A stretch of DNA of 64,000 nt, from the NCBI RefSeq assembly GCF_005281345.1, contig NZ_SZXJ01000027.1:69045-133044 (forward strand). The letters run 5' to 3'. This DNA comes from Citrobacter sp. wls619. GTDB lineage: Bacteria; Pseudomonadota; Gammaproteobacteria; Enterobacterales; Enterobacteriaceae. Below are positions 42,931-51,671 of this stretch, in pieces. Numbering within the stretch: position 1 is the stretch's first letter; each line of letters begins with the position of its first letter. The translations under genes were made by a program, and so were the position numbers. The notes below the pieces were generated by a model. The model had not been told where the DNA came from and did no database searches. It was given only the letters and a program-made list of their open reading frames with translations.

Positions 42931-43590
42931 ATGGCTAACTGGCTGAATCAACTACAATCTCTTCTTGGGCAAAAAGCATCATCTGCGTCATCTTCCGGTG
43001 AACAAGGGCTCAGCAAACTGCTGGTGCCTGGCGCGCTAGGCGGTCTGGCAGGATTACTGGTTGCCAACAAATCCTCACGTAAATTACTCAGTAAATACGG
43101 CACCAGCGCGCTTTTGGTTGGCGGTGGGGCGGTTGCCGGTACGGTGTTATGGAACAAGTACAAAGATAAGGTCCGTGCGGCGCATCAGGATGAACCACAA
43201 TTTGGCGCGCAGAGCTCGCCGCTGGATCAGCGAACCGAGCGTCTGATCATGGCGCTGGTCTTTGCGGCGAAAAGCGATGGGCATATTGATGCTAAAGAGC
43301 GTGCTGCCATTGAACACCAACTTCGTGAAGCGGGAGTCGAAGAGCAGGGGCGTGTTCTGATTGAACGTGCGATTGAACAACCACTCGATCCTCAGCGTCT
43401 GGCTCAGGGGATCCGTAATGAAGAAGAAGCACTGGAAATCTACTTCCTGAGCTGTGCGGCAATTGATATCGACCACTTTATGGAGCGCAGTTATCTGAAT
43501 GCATTGGGTGATGCGTTGAAGATCCCGCAGGATGTTCGCGAAGGGATTGAGCAGGATCTTAAGCAACAAAAACAGGCCCTGCCAGACTAA
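42931..43590 (+). CDS. yebE: inner-membrane DUF533 protein YebE
   Basis: 219 residues from ATG 42931 ([14 protein letters not shown]), with GAGGG at 42921-42925. The TTG at 42898 adds a non-homologous extension. DUF533: a hydrophobic stretch near residues 30-70 ([28 protein letters not shown]) is followed by a TerB-like helical domain ([20 protein letters not shown]). In E. coli it is a Cpx envelope-stress gene. No CpxR box was confidently seen here. Function unknown. Confidence 0.93.
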   Translation: MANWLNQLQSLLGQKASSASSSGEQGLSKLLVPGALGGLAGLLVANKSSRKLLSKYGTSALLVGGGAVAGTVLWNKYKDKVRAAHQDEPQFGAQSSPLDQRTERLIMALVFAAKSDGHIDAKERAAIEHQLREAGVEEQGRVLIERAIEQPLDPQRLAQGIRNEEEALEIYFLSCAAIDIDHFMERSYLNALGDALKIPQDVREGIEQDLKQQKQALPD

Positions 43591-43676
43591 ATAGTTACGG
43601 TGCCGGAGCATGTTTCGCTTGCATCATTGCTGACTTTTGCCACCCTTATAGAATGTTTAAGCAAAAGAACAATGAC

Positions 43677-45740
43677 ATGCTACCTAAAGCTCCTCGTATT
43701 CCCCACGCCATGACGCAGCATGGCGATACTCGTGTTGATAATTATTACTGGTTGCGAGATGACACCCGCTCGCAGCCAGAGGTGCTAAATTACCTGCAAC
43801 AAGAAAATGCGTATGGCCGCCAGGTGATGGCTTCGCAGCAAGCTTTGCAGGATCGTGTTCTGAAAGAGATTATCGACCGTATTCCCCCTCAGGATGTGTC
43901 CGCGCCGTATGTGAAAAATGGGTACCGCTATCGCCATCTCTATGAACCGGGGTGTGAATATGCCATTTATCAGCGCCAGTCTGCTCTCAGTGAAGAGTGG
44001 GATGAATGGGATACCTTGCTGGATGGAAACCAGCGCGCAGCCCATAGCGAATTCTATACGTTAGGTGGTCTGGCAATATCACCGGACAATACCATTATGG
44101 CGCTGGCGGAGGATTACCTTTCCCGTCGGCAATATGGTGTGCGCTTTCGCAACTTACAAACGGGCAACTGGTACCCGGAGGTACTTGAAAACGTCGAGCC
44201 GGAATTAGTCTGGGCCAACGACTCGCAGACTTTCTATTATGTGCGCAAGCATGAAACCACATTGCTGCCGTATCAGGTCTGGCGGCATACTGTCGGTTCA
44301 CCATCCACTGATGATGAGCTGGTGTATGAAGAGGCTGATGATATGTTTTATGTCAGTCTGCATAAAACCACCTCACAGCACTATGTTGTTATTCATATTG
44401 CGAGTGCAACCACCAGTGAGGTTTTGCTCATTGATGCAGAACTGGCTGATGCCGAGCCACTGGTCTTTTTGGCGCGTCGGAAAGACCATGAATACAGTCT
44501 CGATCACTATCAACACGCCTTTTATCTGCGTTCAAACCGTCAGGGTAAAAACTTCGGCCTGTACCGTACCCGTGTACGAGACGAACACGCCTGGGAGACG
44601 TTAATCCCAGCGCGTGACAGTGTCATGCTGGAGGGTTTTACGCTGTTCACCGACTGGCTGGTGGTGGAAGAACGACAACAGGGGTTAACCAGCCTGCGAC
44701 AAATCAATCGCAAAACGCGTGAAGTAATCGGGATTGCCTTTGACGATCCCGCCTATGTGACGTGGCTGGCTTATAATCCTGAGCCGGAGACATCGCGCCT
44801 GCGCTATGGCTATTCCTCCATGACTACGCCGGACACGCTGTTCGAACTGGATATGGATACTGGCGAGCGCCGCGTACTTAAGCAGACTACCGTCCCCGGT
44901 TTCGACGCCGCAAATTACCGCAGTGAACACGTGTGGATAACCGCACGCGACGGGACAGAGGTGCCTGTCTCGCTGGTCTACCACAAGCAGCATTTCCGTA
45001 AAGGGAAAAATCCATTATTGGTGTATGGCTATGGTTCATATGGCGCAAGCATGGACGCTGATTTCAGCAGCAGCCGCTTAAGCTTATTGGATCGCGGCTT
45101 TGTGTACGCGATCGCCCACGTGCGTGGCGGTGGTGAGTTGGGGCAGCAATGGTATGAAGAGGGTAAATTTCTGCGTAAGAAAAATACCTTCAATGACTAT
45201 CTCGACGTCTGCGATGCACTGCTCAAACTCGGTTATGGCTCACCTTCATTGTGTTATGGGATGGGAGGAAGCGCCGGAGGGATGCTGATGGGTGTTGCCA
45301 TCAACGAGCGTCCGACACTTTTTCACGGCGTTATTGCCCAGGTGCCGTTTGTCGATGTGGTGACCACCATGCTGGATGAGTCGATTCCACTGACAACCGG
45401 TGAGTTTGAAGAGTGGGGCAATCCGCAGGACAAAGAGTATTACACCTACATGAAAAGCTACAGCCCATACGATAACGTCACCGCACAGGATTATCCGCAT
45501 TTGTTGGTTACCACAGGGTTACACGATTCCCAGGTGCAATACTGGGAACCGGCGAAGTGGGTGGCGAAACTGCGTGAAATGAAAACAGACGATCATCTGC
45601 TGCTATTGTGTACGGATATGGACTCCGGACACGGCGGTAAATCCGGGCGCTATAAATCCTATGAAGGCGTGGCCCTCGAGTTCGCTTTTTTAATTGGTCT
45701 TGCGCAGGGAACACTGCCCGGTCAGGCGTTATCCAGATAG
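43677..45740 (+). CDS. ptrB: oligopeptidase B (protease II)
   Basis: 687 residues from ATG 43677 ([14 protein letters not shown]. coli 686). Another ATG at 43653 adds eight residues. Neither has a clear ribosome site, so the start is slightly uncertain. A prolyl-oligopeptidase family serine peptidase (S9A) cleaving after Arg/Lys in short peptides: an N-terminal beta-propeller and a C-terminal alpha/beta hydrolase. The nucleophile Ser is in [12 protein letters not shown], and the catalytic His in [10 protein letters not shown] is present. It is cytosolic. The last 19 bases overlap the end of exoX. Confidence 0.96.
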   Translation: MLPKAPRIPHAMTQHGDTRVDNYYWLRDDTRSQPEVLNYLQQENAYGRQVMASQQALQDRVLKEIIDRIPPQDVSAPYVKNGYRYRHLYEPGCEYAIYQRQSALSEEWDEWDTLLDGNQRAAHSEFYTLGGLAISPDNTIMALAEDYLSRRQYGVRFRNLQTGNWYPEVLENVEPELVWANDSQTFYYVRKHETTLLPYQVWRHTVGSPSTDDELVYEEADDMFYVSLHKTTSQHYVVIHIASATTSEVLLIDAELADAEPLVFLARRKDHEYSLDHYQHAFYLRSNRQGKNFGLYRTRVRDEHAWETLIPARDSVMLEGFTLFTDWLVVEERQQGLTSLRQINRKTREVIGIAFDDPAYVTWLAYNPEPETSRLRYGYSSMTTPDTLFELDMDTGERRVLKQTTVPGFDAANYRSEHVWITARDGTEVPVSLVYHKQHFRKGKNPLLVYGYGSYGASMDADFSSSRLSLLDRGFVYAIAHVRGGGELGQQWYEEGKFLRKKNTFNDYLDVCDALLKLGYGSPSLCYGMGGSAGGMLMGVAINERPTLFHGVIAQVPFVDVVTTMLDESIPLTTGEFEEWGNPQDKEYYTYMKSYSPYDNVTAQDYPHLLVTTGLHDSQVQYWEPAKWVAKLREMKTDDHLLLLCTDMDSGHGGKSGRYKSYEGVALEFAFLIGLAQGTLPGQALSR

Positions 45741-46384
45741 TGTTTCAGCGTCAGGCGCAATTCCGGGCTCATATTGTCAAGGTTATTAAATAGCCAGCGC
45801 AAATAGCCCGGATCGCGTTCAGCGACTTCAGATACCGGTTTCCCGCGGTATTTACCGAAGGTAAAGGTCGTTAGCAGCGCAGGACGGCCGGTGACATCGG
45901 CCATTTGCTCCGGGGTCCAGCCGGACGTCTGCATGATGTCTATCAGCAGTGCCGCCGTGATGTAGCAATCATAAAGCGCGCGGTGGTGGTGCAGACCAGA
46001 CGGCGTCTGGACGCTCAGCTTGCGGGACTTATAGAGCGCCATATTGCTGTATTTGATCCCCGGCCACAGGCGGCGGGAAAGCTTCATGGTGCAAATCCAT
46101 TCTCCTGGCATTTCGGGCAGCACACGCCGATCAAAACTGGCATTATGCGCCACGTACCACTCGCTGCCGTAATAATGCGGGATGACATCTTCAATCCACG
46201 GTTTATCCGCTACCATCGCTTCAGTGATGTGATGGATAGCTATGGCTTGTGGACTGATGGGACGGTCAGGACGCACCAGATGGCTCATGGGATTGACGAT
46301 CGTTCCGTCAACGACATCGACAGATGCAATCTCAACAATGCCTCCCTGCAGACCACAGGTTTCTGTATCTATTATGCGCAACAT
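45722..46384 (-). CDS. exoX: exodeoxyribonuclease X
   Basis: 220 residues, the E. coli length. A DEDDh 3'-5' DNA exonuclease involved in mismatch repair. The acidic residues are in [11 protein letters not shown] (Asp6, Glu8), HNASFDRRV and the HHRALYDC motif. The 3' end overlaps ptrB convergently by 19 bp, as a non-operonic tail-to-tail pair. Confidence 0.96.
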   Translation of the reverse strand: MLRIIDTETCGLQGGIVEIASVDVVDGTIVNPMSHLVRPDRPISPQAIAIHHITEAMVADKPWIEDVIPHYYGSEWYVAHNASFDRRVLPEMPGEWICTMKLSRRLWPGIKYSNMALYKSRKLSVQTPSGLHHHRALYDCYITAALLIDIMQTSGWTPEQMADVTGRPALLTTFTFGKYRGKPVSEVAERDPGYLRWLFNNLDNMSPELRLTLKHYLDNA

Positions 46385-46407
46385 GCCGGGCTCCAGACCA
46401 AAAACGA

Positions 46408-47064
46408 CTAGCGTAATGGAATGATATCACCTTGCCAACCCCGTGGCGTGCGTTGTCCGGTTAACAGTAACGAACCGCTGTCGGCGCGTACAATTAACCG
46501 ACCACGTTCATCCCACAATGCGCTGCTACCACGTGCATTGGCCATCAGCACCGCAATGGCGAATTTATGCGAAAAACTTTGCAGGCGCGAAGCGGAAGAG
46601 AGCAGTTCTGGTTCGCTGACGGACTGACAGGTTGTGAATAGTGAAAATGTTGGGTCGATATCAATACCTTCCGGCTGGCTGTCGACCACGCTGATGGCAT
46701 TTCGTTGCCTGGCGATACAGGCGCCATGGCTTTGATGAAACATTAGCGGCGAGGTCATCCAGGGAGAGAAAAGCGCAATTCCCTTCACAAAGCGATCGTG
46801 GTGCTCTACCGACAACCCGGCAATGATGGTCATACGATACGTGGCTGCGGCGTGGGCGAGGGGTTGTAATAGCTCTTCATCGGGCGGGGCGGGGAGAGCG
46901 TCGTCTTCGTCCACACAACCCAACAGGGACAATGATGGGAAAACCAACAGTTCGCATTGGCATTTAGCCGCTGCCTGGATGAACTGCAAATGATGGGCGA
47001 CGTGTTCGCTTAATGATCCCTGAAGTGGTTCGTACTGCGCTGCAGCAATTTTCCAGTGTGACAT
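46408..47064 (-). CDS. yobB: nitrilase-superfamily protein YobB, probably not catalytically normal
   Basis: 218 residues, shorter than active carbon-nitrogen hydrolases (about 260-300). The nitrilase fold start is recognisable (WKIAAAQYEPLQ; CELLVFPSLSLLG). The catalytic Glu of the FPE motif is Ser44 (TCA codon). The Lys position in the FHQSHG segment is Gln111. A Cys remains (Cys146 in LFTTCQ). Two triad residues thus appear missing, so it is either an inactive relative or uses different chemistry. Function unknown. It ends 23 bases before exoX and is probably cotranscribed with it. Confidence 0.85.
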   Translation of the reverse strand: MSHWKIAAAQYEPLQGSLSEHVAHHLQFIQAAAKCQCELLVFPSLSLLGCVDEDDALPAPPDEELLQPLAHAAATYRMTIIAGLSVEHHDRFVKGIALFSPWMTSPLMFHQSHGACIARQRNAISVVDSQPEGIDIDPTFSLFTTCQSVSEPELLSSASRLQSFSHKFAIAVLMANARGSSALWDERGRLIVRADSGSLLLTGQRTPRGWQGDIIPLR

Positions 47065-47170
47065 AATGATTTCCTTTTCATAGTGTCTACAACCATCCTT
47101 AAATAGTAGATTAAGAATGTGCTTATACTGTAGCAGGCATCATGTAAGGAATTGTAACTTAATATAAGGT

Positions 47171-47401
47171 TTATTTAACTTTAGGCTCGTAAGGTAAACG
47201 TGAGAGGGAAACGGAAGCTAAACGGTGCGCGATCAGGCGTTCACGGAACCAGTCGCGTAAATGTGCAGGCTGCTCACGCTCGACAACTTCAGCAACGACA
47301 GGCATGTTGTAGCGCTCTTTAAATGCGACGCCTGCCGCAGCCAGATCGACGTTAACCTTATCCATTTCTGCTTGCTCAAGTTTGGCCAGATTAATATTCA
47401 T
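47171..47401 (-). CDS. holE: DNA polymerase III theta subunit
   Basis: 76 residues, the E. coli length ([20 protein letters not shown]). Theta binds the epsilon proofreading subunit and mildly stabilises it in the polymerase III core. It is a small helical protein. The start lies just after GAGGAAAAA. The gap to yobB is 106 bp and AT-rich. Confidence 0.97.
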   Translation of the reverse strand: MNINLAKLEQAEMDKVNVDLAAAGVAFKERYNMPVVAEVVEREQPAHLRDWFRERLIAHRLASVSLSRLPYEPKVK

Positions 47402-47543
47402 ACGTTTTTCCTCATCTCTCCATTGGCGCGCAAAAGTTACTAAGAGTGCGCATTAATGGCAAGCCTGAAATGATGATTCTCGACTCGATCATTGTAGAAG
47501 GTTATTCTCTACAGATTAGACATAACAAAAAGGAATAGTTGAT

Positions 47544-47918
47544 ATGGCTTCATCTGCATCTTCACTTCGCTATGCTCTCATCGCTCTTGCCGGCATGCTG
47601 GCGACACCCGCTGCCCTGGCGCATGCGCATCTGACACAACAAAATCCCGCTGCTAATGCGCAAGTCACAGCATCACCCCAGGCATTGACGCTCAATTTTT
47701 CTGAAGGTGTCGAACCTGCATTCAGCGGGGCAACGCTGACAGGCCCACAAAAAGAACAGATCAAAACGGGTAAGGCAACGCGTAATGAGCAGGATAAAAC
47801 GCAGCTGATTATTCCGCTCGTTCAGTCACTGGAAACAGGAAAATACACGGTCGATTGGCACGTTGTGTCAGTGGATGGGCACAAGACGAAAGGGCAATAT
47901 AGCTTTAGCGTGAAATAA
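47544..47918 (+). CDS. yobA: CopC-domain periplasmic copper-binding protein YobA
   Basis: 124 residues. A signal peptide (RYALIALAGMLATPAALA) is followed by the mature start HAHLTQQNPAAN. The N-terminal histidine is a Cu(II) ligand in CopC proteins, and the second site is in VDWHVVSVDGHKTKG. It probably binds copper in the periplasm and works with the membrane protein YebZ. The yebZ start is three bases after the yobA stop. Confidence 0.94.
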   Translation: MASSASSLRYALIALAGMLATPAALAHAHLTQQNPAANAQVTASPQALTLNFSEGVEPAFSGATLTGPQKEQIKTGKATRNEQDKTQLIIPLVQSLETGKYTVDWHVVSVDGHKTKGQYSFSVK

Positions 47919-47921
47919 CCG

Positions 47922-48794
47922 ATGCTGGCGTTTACCTGGGTTGCACTGCGTTTTATCCATTTTACCACGCTGATGCTGGTGTTTGGCTGCGCGCTCTATG
48001 GCGCATGGCTGGCTCCTGTTTCGCTCCGTCGTTTGATGATGCGTCGTTTCTTGCATCTGCAACGCCACGCCGCGGCGTGGAGCTTTATCAGCGCGACGCT
48101 GATGCTGGCGGTTCAGGGGGGATTAATGGGCGCGGGTTGGCAGGATGTCCTCTCCATCACCGTTTGGGGAGCCGTCCTGCAAACACAATTCGGGGGCGTC
48201 TGGCTGTGGCAAATTATCCTTGCGCTGGTCACGCTGGCGGTGACCATTATCGTACCGCGTAGTATGCCGCGACGACTGCTAATGCTGACGATTGCGCAGT
48301 TTATTCTGCTGGCGGGCGTTGGGCATGCGACACTGCACGATGGCGTAACTGGCACACTTCATCAGATTAACCATGCGCTGCATCTGATATGCGCTGCTGC
48401 CTGGTTTGGTGGCTTGCTGCCGGTGCTCTACTGTATGAAAATGGCGCAAGGACGCTGGCGCGATCAAGCCATCAGTACCATGATGCGCTTCTCCCGCTAT
48501 GGGCATCTTTTTGTGATTGGCGTGTTGCTTACCGGCATCATGAATGCGCTGTTTATTGTCGGTTTCGCTGTTCCCTGGCATGCGGCTTATGGGAGACTGC
48601 TGTTGTTAAAATGTGCCCTGGTCATGCTAATGGTGGCGATTGCGCTGGTGAATCGGTATGTTCTCGTTCCACGTATGCAGCCGGATAACCGCTGCATGAC
48701 CCTCTATTTTATTTGGATGACGAAGCTGGAATGGGGTATAGGCGCTGTTGTGCTGGCAATTGTCAGCCTGTTTGCAACCCTCGAACCGTTCTGA
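47922..48794 (+). CDS. yebZ: CopD-domain inner-membrane protein YebZ
   Basis: 290 residues (E. coli 290) with about eight transmembrane helices. It belongs to the CopD family. Histidines on the periplasmic and membrane faces ([26 protein letters not shown]) are candidate copper ligands. With YobA and YebY it forms a copper-related operon. The direction of copper transport is not settled from sequence. Confidence 0.93.
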   Translation: MLAFTWVALRFIHFTTLMLVFGCALYGAWLAPVSLRRLMMRRFLHLQRHAAAWSFISATLMLAVQGGLMGAGWQDVLSITVWGAVLQTQFGGVWLWQIILALVTLAVTIIVPRSMPRRLLMLTIAQFILLAGVGHATLHDGVTGTLHQINHALHLICAAAWFGGLLPVLYCMKMAQGRWRDQAISTMMRFSRYGHLFVIGVLLTGIMNALFIVGFAVPWHAAYGRLLLLKCALVMLMVAIALVNRYVLVPRMQPDNRCMTLYFIWMTKLEWGIGAVVLAIVSLFATLEPF

Positions 48795-48810
48795 TGGACT
48801 GGCAAAACGT

Positions 48811-49149
48811 ATGAAAAAAATCATTATCTCTTTATTGCTACTGGCAAGTTCGGGAGCGGCACTGGCTGCGCCGCAGGTTATTACCGTCAGTCGTTTTGAG
48901 GTTGGCAAAGATAAATGGGCGTTTAATCGTGAAGAGGTGATGCTGACCTGCCGTCCGGGCAACGCGCTGTATGTCATCAACCCCAGTACGCTGGTGCAAT
49001 ACCCGCTGAATGATGTAGCCAGACAGCAGGTTGAGAGCGGTAAAACCACGGCAAAACCGATCGACATTATCCAGATTGACGATCCGACTAAACCTGGCCA
49101 AAAAATGAGCCTTGCTCCGTTTATCGAGCGTGCAGAAAAACTCTGTTAA
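48811..49149 (+). CDS. yebY: DUF2511 periplasmic protein YebY
   Basis: 112 residues from ATG 48811, with signal peptide [20 protein letters not shown] codon at 48748 inside yebZ gives a non-conserved extension. The mature domain has a Cys pair (LTCRPG; final LC). E. coli YebY (113 aa) is encoded with yobA-yebZ and has been linked to copper. Last gene of the operon, followed by a strong terminator. Confidence 0.92.
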   Translation: MKKIIISLLLLASSGAALAAPQVITVSRFEVGKDKWAFNREEVMLTCRPGNALYVINPSTLVQYPLNDVARQQVESGKTTAKPIDIIQIDDPTKPGQKMSLAPFIERAEKLC

Positions 49150-49180
49150 TTGTCAGATGTAGTGCTCTGATTTCCAATAA

Positions 49181-49218
49181 AAAACCGCAAGGATCTCACA
49201 GGAGAACTTGCGGTTTTT
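49181..49218. terminator. bidirectional terminator (yebY forward, RyeA reverse)
   Basis: AAAACCGCAAG (49181-49191) and CTTGCGGTTTT (49207-49217) form an 11-bp stem. T-runs flank it on the plus strand after the stem, and an A-run precedes it, so it can end yebY and the minus-strand RyeA RNA. Confidence 0.88.
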
Positions 49219-49305
49219 ACATTGTAGCGTGTGACAATCCCCCTTTTTTTCAGACCACTTTAGTCGCGGACTGGAAAACCTGGCGCTGTCATCTATTCTT
49301 AAATG

Positions 49306-49408
49306 GCAGGGTAACTTAGCCTGCATTAATGCCAACTTTTAGCGCACGGCTCTCTCCCAAGAGCCATTTCCCTGGACCGAATACAGGAATCGTATTCGGT
49401 CTCTTTTT
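49306..49408 (+). ncRNA. sdsR: SdsR (RyeB) small RNA
   Basis: The segment reproduces E. coli SdsR: the 5' block leading into TTAGCCTGCATTAATGCC, then CAACTTTTAGCGCACGGC and a central hairpin CTCTCTCCCAAGAGCC. The 3' terminator stem CCGAATAC/GTATTCGG ends with five T. About 103 nt. A sigma-S-like -10 (CTATTCT, 49293-49299) sits seven bases upstream of the 5' end. SdsR is an Hfq-dependent stationary-phase RNA that represses porin and mutS mRNAs. Confidence 0.93.
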
Positions 49409-49738
49409 ATATCTTTGTTTTCTTATGGTGTTTTTCGATGCGGCCACGAAACACCACGAAAATTGCTCGAAATTTCCATATCCTGTCCAAACCATAACAT
49501 ATTCTGCACCGTGTGCGTCCAGCTATTTTTGGTTATTGTTAAATTTTTATACCCCAGCAATCTCTGAGCAAAATCCTCTGCGTGTTCTCTCTTCTAACGC
49601 GAAGTCGTGAGACCATGCTTTCCTGCTGACGGTCACCTGCAGCATGAAATAACAGTCCACTGTACCGTATTTATACGTTAAGTTTTCTCGCGGGATTGTC
49701 GATATTACTCTTTATTGGCTCTTCAAAAGGAATAAAAG
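49409..49738. other. AT-rich intergenic stretch between SdsR and the HNH gene
   Basis: 330 bp without a believable gene. It starts with the RyeA promoter region. The remainder is AT-rich and probably carries the promoter of the HNH gene and any junction of an insertion. No direct repeat, tRNA or integrase trace was seen. Confidence 0.5.
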
Positions 49739-50521
49739 ATGAAATATTTCTATGCTTATCATGGACCCAAAAATACAAAAGATTTTGACTACAGTAATGG
49801 GTATGGGGTTGGGCAGGAATGGAAAACCCGTCAAGTGACCCCTGGTGACCGCCTTTTTGTGATTCAAAAACTCTCTGGAAAGCGAGACTTCCAGTTGTGT
49901 GGCGTGTTCGAAATTATTGATACTTTTGTGGACCCAAACAACGTTTATCCATATCGAGTTCAACTGAAAGACCTATCCACTCTTGATACTTTCCTTCCGT
50001 TGGATGAATTGCTCGTTGGTGAACAACTCCCTCCCAGCAAGCGAAAAGAGGAGTGGACTAATTTTAAACGACATTTTTGTCATCAGGGAGCTTCATTTGA
50101 AGCACCTTTGTGCGAAGAAATTGTGTCGGTTCTCAGTTTATTGATTGCAATACCTGATTATCAAATAGGAACGCCTGCTCGCAGGGAAGACGGTCTACGC
50201 ATGGTTAAAATTCGCCGGGAGCAGGCAAAATTTCGTAAAGCGGTGATGTTGAATTGGGGCAATAAATGCGCAATTACCGGCAGTACTTTGGCAGTTGAAG
50301 CTTGCCACATAATTAGCCATGCCAATAAAGGCCTACCGAGTGTAGAAAATGGCATCGCGCTTGCTGCTGATTTTCATAAGTTATTTGATAGTGACCATCT
50401 GAGCTTTCGGGATAATAGCGTTATTCTTTCAGAATCTGCCCGTCTCGAACCACGATATAAAGATTTTCATGGTACTGAATTGAGGAAGCCACTGAAACCC
50501 GTTGATATATCAGTGAAATAA
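49739..50521 (+). CDS. PUA/EVE-like domain fused to HNH_2 endonuclease, putative type IV restriction enzyme
   Basis: 260 residues, not part of the E. coli gene order here. The N-terminal half (about 1-125) has a beta-rich pattern with VTPGDRLFVIQKL, CGVFEII and YPYRVQLKDL. It is reminiscent of PUA-superfamily domains such as EVE that read modified bases. The C-terminal half (about 150-240) is an HNH nuclease of the HNH_2 type: CAITG at 177-181, first His190 in EACHII, Asn204 in SVENGI, His213 in ADFHKLFD. No signal peptide or membrane segment, so it is cytoplasmic. The coding sequence is AT-richer than its neighbours, and AAGGAAT precedes ATG 49739. A modification-dependent restriction role is inference. 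A homing endonuclease is less likely because there is no intron or intein. Confidence 0.72.
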   Translation: MKYFYAYHGPKNTKDFDYSNGYGVGQEWKTRQVTPGDRLFVIQKLSGKRDFQLCGVFEIIDTFVDPNNVYPYRVQLKDLSTLDTFLPLDELLVGEQLPPSKRKEEWTNFKRHFCHQGASFEAPLCEEIVSVLSLLIAIPDYQIGTPARREDGLRMVKIRREQAKFRKAVMLNWGNKCAITGSTLAVEACHIISHANKGLPSVENGIALAADFHKLFDSDHLSFRDNSVILSESARLEPRYKDFHGTELRKPLKPVDISVK

Positions 50522-50766
50522 CGGATGAACCAGGCAGAATAATAGTAACACTATTAAAAAGTGAAGAAGCCCTATCGCAAAGGCGACTTGTGGGCAGCAT
50601 CAACAGCATAGTTATTCTGGGCGGCATGACATCGACGGCAGAGAGTTTGTCGTGATGTCAAATCGCACCCTGCGCAAATCATCGCGTGTCGTATGCGGTT
50701 TTCTCCTCGTCTCATACCACTATTGCTAAAGTTATAGGCAGGGAATATCCGAGTGCAGAAGGTCAT

Positions 50767-51408
50767 ATGGGGCAGCCTGACAACGTCTACCAGAGGGTAG
50801 AAGGAACAAACTGGCGTCACATCTGGGTCGTGGGGGATCTTCACGGCTGTTTTTCTATGCTGATGGATAAACTGCGCCAGTGTCGGTTTGATCCGTGGCG
50901 CGATCTGCTGGTTTCTGTCGGCGATGTTACCGATCGTGGGCCTGATAGTCTGCGCTGTTTACAGTTGCTTCGCCGAAACTGGATCGTGGCGGTCAGGGGG
51001 AACCACGAGCAGATGGCGCTGGATGCGCTGGTGACGGGGGATCTGCAGTTGTGGTTTATGAATGGGGGCTCGTGGTTTGCGCAGGCAGCACAACCTGCGG
51101 CAAGATTCGCTCTTGAAGCCTGTCAGCAATTACCGTGGATTCTGGAACTGCATTGTCAGAACGGCGTACACGTGATTGCTCACGCCGATTACCCGGATGA
51201 TGATTATCTGTGGCGAAAAGAAGTCGATTTGCAACGGGTGTTGTGGGACCGTGCGCGATTAATGAACAAAGGCAGTGGAATTCATGGCGCAGATCACTTT
51301 TGGTTTGGCCATACGCCTCTGCGCCATCGGCTTGATCGCGATAATCTGCACTATATTGATACCGGCGCGGTATTTGGCGGTGAGCTAACGTTGGTGCAGT
51401 TACAATAA
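50767..51408 (+). CDS. pphA: serine/threonine protein phosphatase PphA (PrpA)
   Basis: 213 residues from ATG 50767 (MGQPDNVYQRVEG; E. coli 218), with AGAAGG before it. Upstream in-frame codons from 50686 lie in non-conserved sequence. A PPP-family metallophosphatase with the motifs GDLHG, GDVTDRG and RGNHE intact, plus FGHTPLRHR. In E. coli it links misfolded-protein and heat-shock signalling. The stretch at 50522-50766 upstream shows no ORF or clear promoter. It abuts yebW tail to tail with no gap. Confidence 0.92.
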   Translation: MGQPDNVYQRVEGTNWRHIWVVGDLHGCFSMLMDKLRQCRFDPWRDLLVSVGDVTDRGPDSLRCLQLLRRNWIVAVRGNHEQMALDALVTGDLQLWFMNGGSWFAQAAQPAARFALEACQQLPWILELHCQNGVHVIAHADYPDDDYLWRKEVDLQRVLWDRARLMNKGSGIHGADHFWFGHTPLRHRLDRDNLHYIDTGAVFGGELTLVQLQ

Positions 51409-51600
51409 TTAGAAATCACTATATTCCTGAGCAGGACGCCAGAAGCTGTCGATATAGTCTTCAGCCGGCAAGCATCCGCCGTTGCGAATGCGCTGATCGT
51501 CCATCGAAATTAGGCACTGCTGTTCCGTATTGTAGACATCAACCACGATATCTTCACAACCGCCATCCAGGTAGCAAACAAATAGAATCAGCGTGAACAT
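51409..51600 (-). CDS. yebW: small protein YebW
   Basis: 63 residues, the E. coli length (MFTLILFVCYLDGGCEDIVV). It starts with a short hydrophobic segment and contains four Cys (CYLDGGC, QQC, GGC). Function unknown. The stop abuts the pphA stop, as a convergent pair. The upstream gap to the LysR gene is 71 bp. Confidence 0.9.
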   Translation of the reverse strand: MFTLILFVCYLDGGCEDIVVDVYNTEQQCLISMDDQRIRNGGCLPAEDYIDSFWRPAQEYSDF

Positions 51601-51671
51601 TCCATCCTCAAATTATATTGCCGTATCAATAGTGTAGAAGAAATTGCAGTGAAGGGGCGGGGAGAAATACG

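Larger units (their letters stand above)
49175..49430 (-). ncRNA. ryeA: RyeA (SraC) small RNA, antisense to SdsR
   Basis: E. coli encodes a roughly 250-nt RNA opposite SdsR, with SdsR fully inside it. Here the same arrangement is implied by the minus-strand terminator at 49181-49218 and by AT-rich promoter-like sequence upstream of 49430 (minus-strand TATAAA). The 5' end was not resolved, so the boundaries are approximate. Confidence 0.6.

Noticed and set aside
49329-49610. 93-codon frame through SdsR and downstream
   Set aside because: It starts inside the SdsR RNA and has no ribosome site or conservation pattern.
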